This document shows positions 1 to 8,856 of a DNA stretch of 64,000 nt, piece by piece (position 1 is the stretch's first letter; each line of letters begins with the position of its first letter). The notes below the pieces were generated by a model. The model was not told the DNA's origin, did no database searches, and was given only the letters and a program-made list of their open reading frames with translations. Source of the stretch: Pandoraea sputorum (GTDB lineage Bacteria; Pseudomonadota; Gammaproteobacteria; Burkholderiales; Burkholderiaceae); the NCBI RefSeq assembly GCF_000814845.2, contig NZ_CP010431.2:992001-1056000 (forward strand). The letters are read 5' to 3'. The position numbers and the translations under genes are program-made.

Positions 1-1
1 C

Positions 2-901
2 TCGAAAATTGCGTTGGCGATGTGCTGTGTTGGCCTGATGGCAGGTGCTGCTCAGGCTCAGGAAGCCGGTACCCTTAAGAAGATCAAGGACACGGGCATC
101 ATTTCGCTGGGAAACCGCGAATCGTCTATCCCGTTCTCGTTCTATGACAACAACCACAATGTTGTCGGTTACGCCAACGACGTCGCTCAGGCGATCGTTG
201 CTGAAGTCAAGAAAGACCTGAAGCTCGCGAAGCTGGACGTCAAGCAGACGCCGATCACGTCGCAGAACCGCATTCCGCTGGTTCAGAACGGCACGATCGA
301 CATCGAGTGCGGTTCGACCACGAACAACGCCGACCGTCAGAAGCAGGCTGCCTTCTCGAACACGTTCTTCATCATCGGTACGCGTCTGCTGACGAAGACC
401 TCGTCGGGCGTGAAGGATTTCGCTGACCTGAAGGGCAAGAACGTCGTCACGACGGCTGGCACGACGTCTGAGCGTCTGCTGCGCGAGATGAACCAGAAAG
501 ACAACATGGGCATGAACATCATCAGCGCGAAGGATCACGGCGAAGCTGCCATCACGCTGCATCAGGGTCGTGCCGTGGCGTTCATGATGGACGACGCACT
601 GCTCGCAGGCGAACGTGCCAAGTTCAAGGATGCCAAGGACTACAGCATTGTCGGCAAGGCTGCTTCGTACGAAGCCTACGGCTGCATGATGCGCAAGGAC
701 GATCCGGCGTTCAAGAAGGTGGTGGACAAGGCTGTTGCCGACTACCAAAAGTCGGGTCAGGCACAGAAGGACTACGCCAAGTGGTTCCAACAGCCGATCC
801 CGGCACTGGGTGGTGTGAACATGGACTTCGCACCCTCGGCTGAAATGGCTGCCCTGTGGAAGAATCCGAACGACAACGCAGACGTCAACTCTGCAAAGTA
901 A
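2..901 (+). CDS. gltI: Glutamate/aspartate ABC transporter periplasmic binding protein, 5' end cut off
   Basis: Periplasmic solute-binding protein (SBP_bac_3 fold) that delivers acidic amino acids to the GltJK permease. The frame is open from the window edge; the visible N-terminus is the end of a Sec signal peptide (hydrophobic stretch, then GAAQAQEAG with cleavage probably after AQA). The start codon lies just upstream of the window; the TTG and ATG at 14 and 20 are probably internal. The mature domain follows the family from the N-terminal strand (ISLGNRESSIPFSF) through the ligand-binding region (ECGSTTNN) and hinge (AGTTSERLL). It is followed by gltJ, gltK and gltL. The acidic-amino-acid preference is inferred from overall similarity to GltI and the operon order. 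Confidence 0.93.
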   Translation, partial: SKIALAMCCVGLMAGAAQAQEAGTLKKIKDTGIISLGNRESSIPFSFYDNNHNVVGYANDVAQAIVAEVKKDLKLAKLDVKQTPITSQNRIPLVQNGTIDIECGSTTNNADRQKQAAFSNTFFIIGTRLLTKTSSGVKDFADLKGKNVVTTAGTTSERLLREMNQKDNMGMNIISAKDHGEAAITLHQGRAVAFMMDDALLAGERAKFKDAKDYSIVGKAASYEAYGCMMRKDDPAFKKVVDKAVADYQKSGQAQKDYAKWFQQPIPALGGVNMDFAPSAEMAALWKNPNDNADVNSAK

Positions 902-943
902 GCCACAGGCTCACTGATTCGCCAGGCTTAAGCCGGTAATTCC

Positions 944-977
944 GAAGCGGAAGGAGTCAATCCTTCCGCTTCTTTTT
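944..977 (+). terminator. Intrinsic terminator or attenuator between gltI and gltJ
   Basis: An 11-bp perfect stem (arms 944-954 and 962-972, 7-nt loop) is followed by five T residues. It lies between the binding-protein gene and the permease genes. Such hairpins commonly let part of transcription stop, so that the binding protein is made in excess over the membrane subunits; that role is inferred here. Confidence 0.75.
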
Positions 978-1005
978 AAGCAAGACAAGTAGAAGAGGGG
1001 AGATC

Positions 1006-1746
1006 ATGGCTTTCGGTCTCGATTTCAGTTTTTTCTTCCAGCCGGTCGCAACCGGTGAGGACAGCACCTATTTCGGGTGGGTTCTCTCGGGTCTCAAGCT
1101 CACGCTTGAGGTTGGCCTTGGCGGCTGGATTATCGCGCTCGTCATCGGCTCCGTGCTCGGGGTGATGCGCACCATCCCAAACAAATGGATTTCCGGATTC
1201 GCAGCGGCTTACGTCGAACTGTTCCGGAATATCCCGCTGCTCGTGCAGTTGTTCTTCTGGTATTACGTGGCCCCCGACTTCCTGCCGGAAGCGGTTCGCC
1301 AGTGGCTGTTCTCGCTCAACCCCGCTAACGTCTCGCTGCTCACCGGTGTGATCGGCCTGGGGCTGTTCACGGCGGCTCGGGTTTGCGAACAGGTGCGCTC
1401 CGGTATCAATTCGTTGCCGAAAGGCCAGAAGAATGCTGGTCTCGCGATGGGGCTCACGCTCCCGCAGACCTACCGCTTCGTGTTGCTGCCGGTCGCGTTC
1501 CGTGTGGTGATTCCGCCGATTACGTCGGAGTTCGTCAACATCTTCAAGAACTCGGCTGTGATTTCGACGGTGAACCTGCTCGAACTGACGGGCCAGGGCA
1601 AGCAGCTTATCGACTACACGGCGCATAGCTACGAGTCGTTCATCGTTATCACGGTGGCTTACATGATCATCAACATCGCGGTGCTGGTGCTCATGCGCTT
1701 CATCGAAGCCAAGACCCGCCTGCCGGGCTACATCGGGGGCAAATAA
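1006..1746 (+). CDS. gltJ: Glutamate/aspartate ABC transporter permease
   Basis: Inner-membrane permease of the HisM/GltJ family, 246 residues, a normal length. It has several hydrophobic segments and the family cytoplasmic loop that contacts the ATPase (around residues 125-165, [22 protein letters not shown]: the EAA-type region with its conserved G). A purine-rich Shine-Dalgarno (GAGGGGAG) precedes the ATG. Its stop codon shares one base with the gltK start, indicating translational coupling. It works with GltK as a heterodimeric channel. Confidence 0.93.
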   Translation: MAFGLDFSFFFQPVATGEDSTYFGWVLSGLKLTLEVGLGGWIIALVIGSVLGVMRTIPNKWISGFAAAYVELFRNIPLLVQLFFWYYVAPDFLPEAVRQWLFSLNPANVSLLTGVIGLGLFTAARVCEQVRSGINSLPKGQKNAGLAMGLTLPQTYRFVLLPVAFRVVIPPITSEFVNIFKNSAVISTVNLLELTGQGKQLIDYTAHSYESFIVITVAYMIINIAVLVLMRFIEAKTRLPGYIGGK

Positions 1747-2426
1747 TGTTCGAGATCTTCGCATGGGGCGGTGTCGTCGACGCTTGGCCTCTGCTCGTCA
1801 AGGGCATGATCACCACGCTGCAGGTCACGGCGCTCGCGGTGGTTGTCGGCATCATCTGGGGCACGCTGCTCGCGATGATGCGTCTGTCGGGCGTGGCACC
1901 GCTGAAGTGGTTCGCGGATCTGTACGTGAACGTGTTCCGCTCGATTCCGCTGCTGATGGTGCTGCTGTGGTTCTTCCTGATCGTGCCGCAGGTGCTGCGT
2001 TCGTTGCTCGACGTGCCGCCGACGTGGGATATCCGGATGGTCTCGGCGCTCGTGGCTTTCTCGCTTTTTGAAGCGGCGTATTATTCGGAAATTATCCGCG
2101 CCGGTATTCAGAGCGTGTCGCGTGGTCAGATGTCCGCCGCTTTCGCGCTGGGCATGTCGTACTGGCAAGCGATGGGTCTCGTGGTGCTGCCGCAGGCGTT
2201 CCGCAACATGGTGCCGCTGCTGCTCACGCAGGGCATTATCCTGTTCCAGGATACCTCGCTCGTGTACGCGATCGCCCTGTCCGACTTCTTCGGCATGGCG
2301 TACTCGGTCGGTCAGCGTGACGGCACGCTGCCTGCCATGATTGTGTTTGCCGGGGCGGTCTACTTTGTGATCTGCTTCACGGTTTCGATGTTGGTTAAAC
2401 GTCTTCAAAAGAGGTTGGCGAAATGA
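1746..2426 (+). CDS. gltK: Glutamate/aspartate ABC transporter permease
   Basis: Second permease subunit, 226 residues, HisM/GltK family. The EAA-type loop is visible as [17 protein letters not shown] followed by an [12 protein letters not shown] helix. Hydrophobic segments span the whole length. The start overlaps the end of gltJ by one base and the stop overlaps the gltL start by four (ATGA), so the three genes are one coupled transcript. Confidence 0.93.
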   Translation: MFEIFAWGGVVDAWPLLVKGMITTLQVTALAVVVGIIWGTLLAMMRLSGVAPLKWFADLYVNVFRSIPLLMVLLWFFLIVPQVLRSLLDVPPTWDIRMVSALVAFSLFEAAYYSEIIRAGIQSVSRGQMSAAFALGMSYWQAMGLVVLPQAFRNMVPLLLTQGIILFQDTSLVYAIALSDFFGMAYSVGQRDGTLPAMIVFAGAVYFVICFTVSMLVKRLQKRLAK

Positions 2427-3148
2427 TTACCCTTAAAAACGTCTCCAAGTGGTACGGCCAGTTCCAGGTGCTCACGGACTGCTCCACTGAAGTCAAGAAG
2501 GGTGAAGTCGTGGTGGTGTGCGGCCCGTCGGGTTCGGGCAAGTCCACGCTCATCAAGACCGTCAACGGTCTGGAGCCGATCCAGCAAGGCGAGATCATCG
2601 TCGATGGCACCTCGGTTGCAGATCCGAAGACGAACCTGGCCAAGCTGCGTTCGCGCGTCGGCATGGTGTTCCAGCACTTCGAACTGTTCCCGCACCTGTC
2701 GATCACTGAAAACCTGACGCTCGCACAGGTCAAGGTGCTGGGTCGCAGCAAGGAAGCGGCGCGCGACAAGGGTCTCAAGCTGCTTGAGCGCGTGGGCCTG
2801 AAGGCGCACGCTCACAAGTTCCCGGGCCAGCTCTCGGGCGGTCAGCAGCAGCGTGTCGCTATCGCCCGTGCTCTGTGCATGGACCCGATCGCGATGCTGT
2901 TCGATGAGCCGACCTCGGCGCTCGACCCGGAAATGATTAACGAAGTGCTCGACGTGATGGTCGAACTGGCCCAGGAAGGCATGACCATGATGGTGGTCAC
3001 GCACGAAATGGGCTTCGCCAAGAAGGTCGCCAACCGCGTGATCTTCATGGATCAGGGCATCATCGTGGAAGACGACCAGAAGGACGAGTTCTTCGCGAAT
3101 CCGAAGTCGGACCGCGCCAAGGACTTCCTGGCCAAGATCCTTCACTGA
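2423..3148 (+). CDS. gltL: Glutamate/aspartate ABC transporter ATP-binding protein
   Basis: Cytoplasmic ATPase of the importer, 241 residues as usual for this family. Walker A is GPSGSGKST (residues 34-42), the signature motif is LSGGQQQR, Walker B is [13 protein letters not shown] and the switch histidine is in VTHEMGF. Last gene of the gltIJKL operon, closed by the intrinsic terminator just downstream. Confidence 0.95.
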   Translation: MITLKNVSKWYGQFQVLTDCSTEVKKGEVVVVCGPSGSGKSTLIKTVNGLEPIQQGEIIVDGTSVADPKTNLAKLRSRVGMVFQHFELFPHLSITENLTLAQVKVLGRSKEAARDKGLKLLERVGLKAHAHKFPGQLSGGQQQRVAIARALCMDPIAMLFDEPTSALDPEMINEVLDVMVELAQEGMTMMVVTHEMGFAKKVANRVIFMDQGIIVEDDQKDEFFANPKSDRAKDFLAKILH

Positions 3149-3168
3149 TCGCCGCCAGCGCAGGAATG

Positions 3169-3199
3169 AAAAAAGCGTGCCTTCGGGCACGCTTTTTTT
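3169..3199 (+). terminator. Intrinsic terminator of the gltIJKL operon
   Basis: The stem AAGCGTGCC/GGCACGCTT with a TTCG tetraloop is flanked by A6 upstream and T7 downstream, so it can also work for the convergent gene on the minus strand. Confidence 0.92.
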
Positions 3200-3254
3200 A
3201 TGGGCGACGACGCGAGAGACGCTTTGCGTCGCGGGGCCGCCCGCCGTCACACGA

Positions 3255-4085
3255 TTACTGGCAGGCCGTGTTTTGCGCGTTGCGCAGACGCACCGCTTCC
3301 GGAATCGGCACCACGGTGCGCAGCGTCGGCGCGCCTTTCTCGAACAAAATGAGTTCGCCCGGCTCGAACGTCGTCCAGACTTCGTTGTCGGTAAGCGGTG
3401 CTGTCGCGATCACCGCGACGCGGTCGGCCGGGGTAGTGAACTTGGCGAAATCGATCTCCCAGTCGGCGTCGATCAGGTGCGCCTTCGTGAACGGCCACTG
3501 ACGGGCGATGAAGTGCAGTCGGGTCGAGCAGTGCGCGATCAGGGCCTGACCGTTCGATAGCACGAAGTTGAATACACCGTGGCGCGTGATCGTGCGCGTG
3601 ATGTCTTCCACCGCGTGGAACAACTCGTCGAGCGGCGGTTGCGAGCCGGGGAAGCGCTTGCGCAGGCCCTGCATGATGTCGCAGAAGGCACGCTCGCTGT
3701 CCGTCGTCCCCACCGGTTGATAGACGCCCGAGAGAAACGGGTCGTAATCATGCAGGTCGCCGTTGTGGGCAAAGATCCAGTGGCGTCCCCAAAGCTCGCG
3801 CTGGAACGGATGGCAATTCTCCAGTTCGACGATGCCTTGCGTGGCTTTACGGATGTGCGCGATGACGTTCTTGGACTTGATCGGGTACTTCTTGACCAAT
3901 TCGGCGATGGGTGAGTTGGCCGCTGCCTGATGATCGATGAACAGGCGACAGGCCTTGTCCTCGAAGAATGCGATACCCCAGCCGTCGGCATGGTGATCCG
4001 TGCCGCCCCCACGCGCCGCGAAACCGGTAAATGAGAACGTGATGTCGGTCGGTTCCGCGCAATTCATTGCGAGCAGTTGGCACAT
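3255..4085 (-). CDS. Class II glutamine amidotransferase, YafJ-like
   Basis: Member of the N-terminal-nucleophile glutamine amidotransferase family that includes YafJ. I place the start at 4085 because it puts the catalytic cysteine at position 2 (MCQLLAMN), as these enzymes need; an upstream in-frame start would bury it. Further marks are the HHADGWGIAFF motif and the HIRKATQG and FAHNGDL stretches that form the glutamine pocket. 276 residues. It stands alone between the glt terminator and the divergent pyrC. The substrate receiving ammonia is not known for this subfamily, and no synthetase domain is attached. Confidence 0.88.
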   Translation of the reverse strand: MCQLLAMNCAEPTDITFSFTGFAARGGGTDHHADGWGIAFFEDKACRLFIDHQAAANSPIAELVKKYPIKSKNVIAHIRKATQGIVELENCHPFQRELWGRHWIFAHNGDLHDYDPFLSGVYQPVGTTDSERAFCDIMQGLRKRFPGSQPPLDELFHAVEDITRTITRHGVFNFVLSNGQALIAHCSTRLHFIARQWPFTKAHLIDADWEIDFAKFTTPADRVAVIATAPLTDNEVWTTFEPGELILFEKGAPTLRTVVPIPEAVRLRNAQNTACQ

Positions 4086-4289
4086 GGGACGGGCAAATCG
4101 ATGATTGGCTGCGCACGTCGTGTCTGAGCGCCGCAACCGTTACAATATGGGGTTACAGAAGCATAGCACCGGCCTCTGTGCACGTACATTCCCGCCCAGG
4201 CGGTCCGTCGCGTCGACGCGTCACTCGTTCGCACTTCGCAGCTACGGTCGCATTGGGCTAGACGTCCCTCCTGCCCCCGGAAAACGCCC

Positions 4290-5327
4290 ATGAGCACCGA
4301 ACTGACTATCACCCGTCCCGATGACTGGCACTTGCACGTACGCGATGGCGACGTGCTCAAGAGCGTGTTGCCCGACAGCGCCCGCCAGTTCGGCCGCGCG
4401 ATCATCATGCCGAACCTGAAGCCGCCGGTCACCACGACCGAACACGCGGCGGCGTATCGCGAGCGCATTCTCGCGGCACGCCCGGATGGCAACACGTTCG
4501 AACCGCTCATGACGCTGTACCTCACCGACAACACGCCGGCCGAAGAGATCCGTCGCGCGAAGGCGTCGGGCTTCGTCCATGGCGTGAAGCTCTATCCGGC
4601 CGGTGCAACGACGAATTCGGATGCCGGTGTGACCGATCTGGCCAAGTGCCGCGGCGCGCTCGAAGCCATGCAGGACGTCGGCATGCCGTTGCTCGTGCAC
4701 GGCGAAGTGACGCGTTCGGACATCGACATCTTCGATCGTGAAAAGGTGTTCATCGACAAGGTGATGTCGCCGCTGCGTCGCGATTTTCCGGGGCTGAAGG
4801 TCGTTTTCGAGCACATCACGACGCAAGACGCCGCCGAATACGTCGCGTCTGCCGAAGGCCCGATTGCCGCCACGATTACGCCGCACCACCTGCTGTACAA
4901 CCGCAACGCCATCTTCACCGGCGGTATTCGTCCGCACTATTACTGCCTGCCGGTGCTCAAGCGAGAGACGCATCGCGAAGCCCTCGTGAAGGCCGCAACG
5001 TCGGGCAGCCCGCGCTTTTTCCTCGGCACCGATAGCGCGCCGCACGCCCGTGGCGTGAAGGAAGCCGCATGTGGCTGTGCCGGTTGCTACACGGCACTGC
5101 ACGCCGTGGAACTGTACGCCGAGGCCTTCGACAAAGCGGGCGCCCTCGATAAGCTGGAAGCATTCGCGAGCTTCTACGGCCCGGATTTCTACGAACTGCC
5201 GCGTAACGCAGACAAGGTCACGCTGGTGCGCGAAGACTGGACACTGCCTGCGGAACTGCCGATGGGCGACCAAACGGTCGTGCCGCTGCGTGGTGGTGAA
5301 GTCATCGGCTGGAAGTTCAAGGGCTGA
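4290..5327 (+). CDS. pyrC: Dihydroorotase
   Basis: Catalyses ring closure of carbamoyl aspartate to dihydroorotate in pyrimidine synthesis. 345 residues, typical of the class II (PyrC) form. Metal ligands are visible in the N-terminal DWHLHVRDG motif; the lysine expected to be carbamylated is in [12 protein letters not shown]; further metal histidines are in VHGEV and EHITT; and the aspartate is in LGTDSAPH. The gene is divergent from the amidotransferase and has about 200 bp of upstream region in which I see no clear attenuator. Confidence 0.96.
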   Translation: MSTELTITRPDDWHLHVRDGDVLKSVLPDSARQFGRAIIMPNLKPPVTTTEHAAAYRERILAARPDGNTFEPLMTLYLTDNTPAEEIRRAKASGFVHGVKLYPAGATTNSDAGVTDLAKCRGALEAMQDVGMPLLVHGEVTRSDIDIFDREKVFIDKVMSPLRRDFPGLKVVFEHITTQDAAEYVASAEGPIAATITPHHLLYNRNAIFTGGIRPHYYCLPVLKRETHREALVKAATSGSPRFFLGTDSAPHARGVKEAACGCAGCYTALHAVELYAEAFDKAGALDKLEAFASFYGPDFYELPRNADKVTLVREDWTLPAELPMGDQTVVPLRGGEVIGWKFKG

Positions 5328-5355
5328 GGTCGGGCGTCGGTTGGCCGTCGTTTAG

Positions 5356-6282
5356 ATGATGTCGAGACATGAGCGCGTGTCGTCGAGTTCGCCAACCCCG
5401 TTGAGTCCTTCGAGTCCTTTGAGTCCTTTGAGTCCTTTGAGTCCTTTGAGTCTGTTAATTTCGGCGGGCGCACCCGAACTGCCCGAGATCGACTGGCGTG
5501 CGCCATGGTTTAACGCCGTGGCGGCGCCAGGGCTGGCGGCGCTGGCCGCTGACGACTGGCGCGATGCGCTGTCGTTACTGGCCGCGAACGCCGGTCTGGT
5601 CAGTGGGCAGGGGCAGGCACTTCGCTTCGTCGCGCAGGACGATCTGCCTGCCGGTGTCGCCTATGAAGCATTCATTGCGTCCACCGGCGGCGTGCCGACC
5701 CGCCGAAATCTCCACGATTTCTTCAATGCGCTGATCTGGCTGACGTTTCCGCGCGGCAAGGCGGCGCTCAATGCGCGTCAGGCGTCGGCCATTGCGGCTG
5801 ACGGTGTGCAATCCACCCGCGGCGCGACACGCGACGCCGCAACGCTGTTCGACGAGAACGCCGTCGTGTTTGCTTGCAGCGATGCCTCGCTCGGTGCGGT
5901 ATTGCGAGCGTTCGACTGGCAGACGTTGTTCGTGGCGCGTCGTGCCGACTGGGGGCGTGCTTGCGAGGTACAGCCGTTCGGGCACGCTTTGCTGGAAAAG
6001 TTGGTCACGCCCTACAAGTCGGTGACCGCGCACGCGTGGATCGTCGACGTTCCTCGGATTTACTTCGAATGGCCGGACGCGCGACGGCGTGAGTGGCTCG
6101 ACACGCAGATTGCGCCGGCGCTGGCATCCGTCTCCCTCACGACGCGTGATTTCTCGCCGCTGCCGGTCTTAGGTATCCCCGGGTGGTGGCCTGCGAACGA
6201 CGATCCGGTGTTTTATCGGGACGTGTCCGTCTTCCGACCCGGACGCCGGGAGCGGGCGCAGCGTCGACATGACACCCCGTGA
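5356..6282 (+). CDS. DUF3025 domain protein
   Basis: A cytoplasmic protein of unknown function; the body (from about residue 45) matches the DUF3025 family as I know it (IDWRAPWFNAV, NLHDFFNALIWLTFP, and a PYKSVTAHAW stretch). 308 residues from this ATG, but the first 40 are Ser-Pro-Leu repeats encoded by a 9-bp tandem repeat and are unlike the family, so the true start may lie further down, near residue 36. It follows pyrC closely; its stop codon is only a few bases before the -10 region of rnpB. Confidence 0.75.
   Translation: MMSRHERVSSSSPTPLSPSSPLSPLSPLSPLSLLISAGAPELPEIDWRAPWFNAVAAPGLAALAADDWRDALSLLAANAGLVSGQGQALRFVAQDDLPAGVAYEAFIASTGGVPTRRNLHDFFNALIWLTFPRGKAALNARQASAIAADGVQSTRGATRDAATLFDENAVVFACSDASLGAVLRAFDWQTLFVARRADWGRACEVQPFGHALLEKLVTPYKSVTAHAWIVDVPRIYFEWPDARRREWLDTQIAPALASVSLTTRDFSPLPVLGIPGWWPANDDPVFYRDVSVFRPGRRERAQRRHDTP
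5403..5454 (+). repeat. 9-bp tandem repeat (GAGTCCTTT)
   Basis: Five near-perfect copies plus a partial one, period exactly 9 bp, starting at 5403. In the DUF3025 frame it encodes Ser-Pro-Leu units. Copy-number change would add or remove three residues without shifting the frame. Confidence 0.9.
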
Positions 6283-6297
6283 TACACTTCGGCCCGC

Positions 6298-6705
<408 letters not shown>

Positions 6706-6720
6706 AACCCAACACAATGC

Positions 6721-6745
6721 AAAAGGCTCCCCTCGGGAGCCTTTT
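6721..6745 (+). terminator. Intrinsic terminator of rnpB
   Basis: An 11-bp perfect stem (AAAAGGCTCCC with its complement) and a 3-base loop. The T-run is inside the descending arm, so it can also serve the convergent OsmC gene. Confidence 0.88.
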
Positions 6746-6799
6746 GTGTTTCAGCGCTTGCCGTCACCGCGTGTGTCACGCTGGCGCAGACCGTCGCTG

Positions 6800-7222
6800 T
6801 CAGCCTTCCACGATCTCGACGCTGTGCGTGAGCTCCGCCGTCTTCGCGAGCATGATCGACGCCGAGCAGTACTTGTCGTGCGAGAGCGTCACCGCACGCT
6901 CCACGGCGCTCGGGTTCAGATTGCGGCCCGTCACCGTGAAGTGGAAGTGGATCTTCGTGAAGACCTTGGGGTCTTCGCTGGCGCGCTCGGCCTTGAGCGT
7001 TACGCTGCAATCCTTGACGTCCGCGCGGCTCTTCTTGAGGATCATCACCACGTCGTACGCCGTGCAGCCGCCGGTGCCGACCAGCACCATCTCCATCGGA
7101 CGCGGCGCGAGATTGTTGCCGCCGCCTTCCGGTGCGCCGTCCATCGCGACAATGTGTCCGCTACCCGTCTGTGCGACGAAGGACATGCCGCCCGGGCCCA
7201 TCCAGCTAACCTTGCATTCCAT
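6800..7222 (-). CDS. OsmC/Ohr family protein
   Basis: Small cytoplasmic protein of the OsmC superfamily, whose members reduce peroxides with paired cysteines. I start at 7222 (MECKVSW), which gives 140 residues and the normal family N-terminus. The first redox cysteine lies in VGTGGCTAYDVVMILKKSR and the second in HDKYCSASIML, as in the YhfA/OsmC-like branch. Single gene, convergent with rnpB. The substrate is unknown; peroxidase activity is inferred from the two conserved cysteines. Confidence 0.9.
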   Translation of the reverse strand: MECKVSWMGPGGMSFVAQTGSGHIVAMDGAPEGGGNNLAPRPMEMVLVGTGGCTAYDVVMILKKSRADVKDCSVTLKAERASEDPKVFTKIHFHFTVTGRNLNPSAVERAVTLSHDKYCSASIMLAKTAELTHSVEIVEG

Positions 7223-7485
7223 ATTTCGAAACCCCGATATCCCATTCAAGCAAAAATTGTAGCGGCTTCCGAGAACCTGCGTACGACGCCGCCTCAAACC
7301 TGAGTGACCGCGAATCGCGCCTCAGGTTGTTGCATCGCAATATTGGCGCTTTTTTGATCGGGTTTTGAGGGGGATAAACCCTAAATTTAGGTTTTGCCCT
7401 CTAGAGGTCGACGCTATGGAGGGTGACGATAAGTTTTATCTGGTTGATTTTTAATGAATTTTTGTGGTGATGCTTGTTTGTTGTG
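7223..7485. other. AT-rich intergenic stretch with a 20-bp palindrome
   Basis: No gene is seen here. It carries a near-perfect palindrome at 7376-7395 (centre TAAATTTA, one mismatched pair), about 155 bp ahead of the OsmC start on the minus strand and about 165 bp ahead of the small-RNA candidate on the plus strand. It looks like an operator for an unidentified regulator. Confidence 0.45.
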
Positions 7486-7519
7486 CATTTCGCATTATGG
7501 TGTTTCATTTCGCACTATA
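7486..7519 (+). promoter_or_regulatory. Direct-repeat motif upstream of the small-RNA promoter
   Basis: Two copies of a CATTTCGCA(T/C)TAT motif, 20 bp apart (7486 and 7506), end eight bases before the -35 of the promoter at 7527. An 18-base segment here recurs with one mismatch in the hexR-edd intergenic region (22889-22906). The position fits an activator site, but the regulator is unknown. Confidence 0.45.
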
Positions 7520-7526
7520 AATTTTC

Positions 7527-7555
7527 TTGCGTTGCACAATACCGTTTGCTACACT
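7527..7555 (+). promoter_or_regulatory. Sigma-70-like promoter of the candidate small RNA
   Basis: -35 TTGCGT (7527-7532), 17-base spacer, -10 TACACT (7550-7555). The expected transcription start is about 7561-7563, immediately before the first hairpin of the candidate small RNA. Confidence 0.65.
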
Positions 7556-7560
7556 GCAGT

Positions 7561-7659
7561 CATTGGTTGTTGTGCTTCACAGCAACGCTGCAAGTGTCTC
7601 CTCCACCCTCCTCCTTTGGTGGATTTAACCCGGACCCAATGAGGTTCGGGTTTTTTTTT
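7561..7659 (+). ncRNA. Candidate trans-acting small RNA with an anti-Shine-Dalgarno loop
   Basis: About 100 nt between a good promoter and a strong intrinsic terminator, with no convincing reading frame. Three hairpins can be drawn by hand. Hairpin 1 is a 9-bp stem with one G-U pair (7566-7574/7578-7586, 3-base loop). Hairpin 2 is a 6-bp stem (7602-7607/7618-7623) whose 10-base loop is CTCCTCCTTT, complementary to Shine-Dalgarno sequences; a second CTCCTCC lies just 5' of it. Hairpin 3 is a 10-bp stem (7627-7636/7643-7652) followed by T residues to 7659. CCUCC-loop small RNAs that pair with ribosome binding sites are known in other proteobacteria; membership of this one in such a family is inference. 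Confidence 0.6.
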
Positions 7660-7677
7660 GTGCCGCCGGAAACGCCG

Positions 7678-7707
7678 TTTACCGGAGAGGTGTTTTTTCT
7701 GTATAAT
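7678..7707 (+). promoter_or_regulatory. Promoter of rplM-rpsI
   Basis: A consensus -10 TATAAT (7702-7707) with a -35-like TTTACC (7678-7683), spacer 18. It lies downstream of the small-RNA terminator, so the ribosomal protein genes have their own promoter and a leader of roughly 145 bases. Confidence 0.7.
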
Positions 7708-7712
7708 CAACG

Positions 7713-7860
7713 GCTTTTCCGGAAATGCCCACGGAAAAAGCATCAGGGAGAGCCTGCAAGCACAGGACTGCGCCATGCGACCTCGAGTCGCCAGGACGCG
7801 GCCGGCAGACAAGCAGGAAGTTGATGTTAATGGGGCAAACGCATTTTATTTGGATCGATC
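7713..7860 (+). other. 5' leader of rplM-rpsI mRNA
   Basis: The leader starts with a hairpin (GCTTTTCCG at 7713-7721 pairing with CGGAAAAAGC at 7732-7741, one bulged A). The Shine-Dalgarno in front of the rplM ATG is weak (TTGGAT). In other bacteria L13 can control its own mRNA through the leader; a similar role here is only suggested. Confidence 0.4.
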
Positions 7861-8289
7861 ATGAAGACGTTTTCCGCTAAGCCGGCAGAGGTGACGCGCG
7901 AATGGTTTGTGATTGACGCGACGGACAAAGTCCTCGGCCGTGTCGCCAGCGAAGTGGCACGCCGTCTGCGCGGCAAACACAAACCTGAATTCACGCCGCA
8001 CGTTGATACTGGTGACTACATCATCATCGTCAATGCTGCCAAGCTGAAAGTTACGGGCGCAAAGCAAACTGACAAGAAGTACTACCGTCACACCGGTTAT
8101 CCGGGCGGTATCTACGAAACCACGTTCGGCAAGATGCAAGAGCGCTTCCCGGGCCGTGCGCTCGAGAAGGCCGTGAAGGGCATGCTGCCGAAGGGTCCGC
8201 TGGGCTACGCGATGATCAAGAAGCTGAAGGTGTACGCCGACGGCAACCATCCGCACGAAGCGCAGCAACCGAAGTCGCTCGAGATCTAA
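7861..8289 (+). CDS. rplM: Large-subunit ribosomal protein L13
   Basis: Early-assembling 50S protein binding 23S rRNA. 142 residues, as in other proteobacteria. Family blocks are visible: [25 protein letters not shown] at the N-terminus, [26 protein letters not shown] and a C-terminal [17 protein letters not shown]. It is directly followed by rpsI nine bases later, the normal pairing. Confidence 0.98.
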   Translation: MKTFSAKPAEVTREWFVIDATDKVLGRVASEVARRLRGKHKPEFTPHVDTGDYIIIVNAAKLKVTGAKQTDKKYYRHTGYPGGIYETTFGKMQERFPGRALEKAVKGMLPKGPLGYAMIKKLKVYADGNHPHEAQQPKSLEI

Positions 8290-8298
8290 GGGCCAGCC

Positions 8299-8694
8299 AT
8301 GTTCAAAAACGATTGGAATTACGGCACCGGCCGTCGCAAGAGCGCAGTTGCTCGTGTGTTCATCAAGGCTGGCAAGGGCGATATCATCGTCAATGGCAAG
8401 CCGATCAAAGAGTACTTTGCTCGTGAAACGTCGCTGATGATCGTTCGTCAGCCGCTCGAGCTGACCAACCACGGCGAAACGTTCGACATCAAAGTCAACG
8501 TTTCGGGCGGCGGTGAAACGGGTCAGGCTGGTGCGGTTCGTCACGGTATCACCCGCGCATTGATCGACTACGACGCGACGCTCAAGCCGACGCTGTCGAC
8601 CGCAGGCTTCGTTACGCGCGATGCCCGTGAAGTCGAACGTAAGAAGGTTGGCTTCCACAAAGCCCGCCGTCGCAAGCAATTCTCGAAGCGTTAA
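8299..8694 (+). CDS. rpsI: Small-subunit ribosomal protein S9
   Basis: 30S protein of 131 residues. The N-terminal [13 protein letters not shown] block and the basic C-terminal tail ending [17 protein letters not shown], which reaches the P-site tRNA, are intact. Co-transcribed with rplM and closed by an intrinsic terminator. Confidence 0.98.
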   Translation: MFKNDWNYGTGRRKSAVARVFIKAGKGDIIVNGKPIKEYFARETSLMIVRQPLELTNHGETFDIKVNVSGGGETGQAGAVRHGITRALIDYDATLKPTLSTAGFVTRDAREVERKKVGFHKARRRKQFSKR

Positions 8695-8737
8695 TCGCCA
8701 CGAGTGCTTGTGGGCATCCGCTTCGGTGGATGCAAGG

Positions 8738-8763
8738 AAAGGCCGCCTCGCGCGGCCTTTTTT
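8738..8763 (+). terminator. Intrinsic terminator of rplM-rpsI
   Basis: The stem AAAGGCCGC/GCGGCCTTT with a 5-base loop is followed by T residues. A second hairpin (GCATCC/GGATGC, 8714-8733) lies just before it. Confidence 0.88.
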
Positions 8764-8856
8764 CTTTTGGCGATGCGCGGATGCCGGGGACGTTACCGTC
8801 CCACAAGTGTCGTCGAAGCTTGATAGAATCGCGGTTCCGATTGAAAGGGGTAGGAC

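Noticed and set aside
5403..5454. CRISPR-like repeat array
   Set aside because: The units are 9 bp, directly adjacent with no spacers, and lie within coding sequence.
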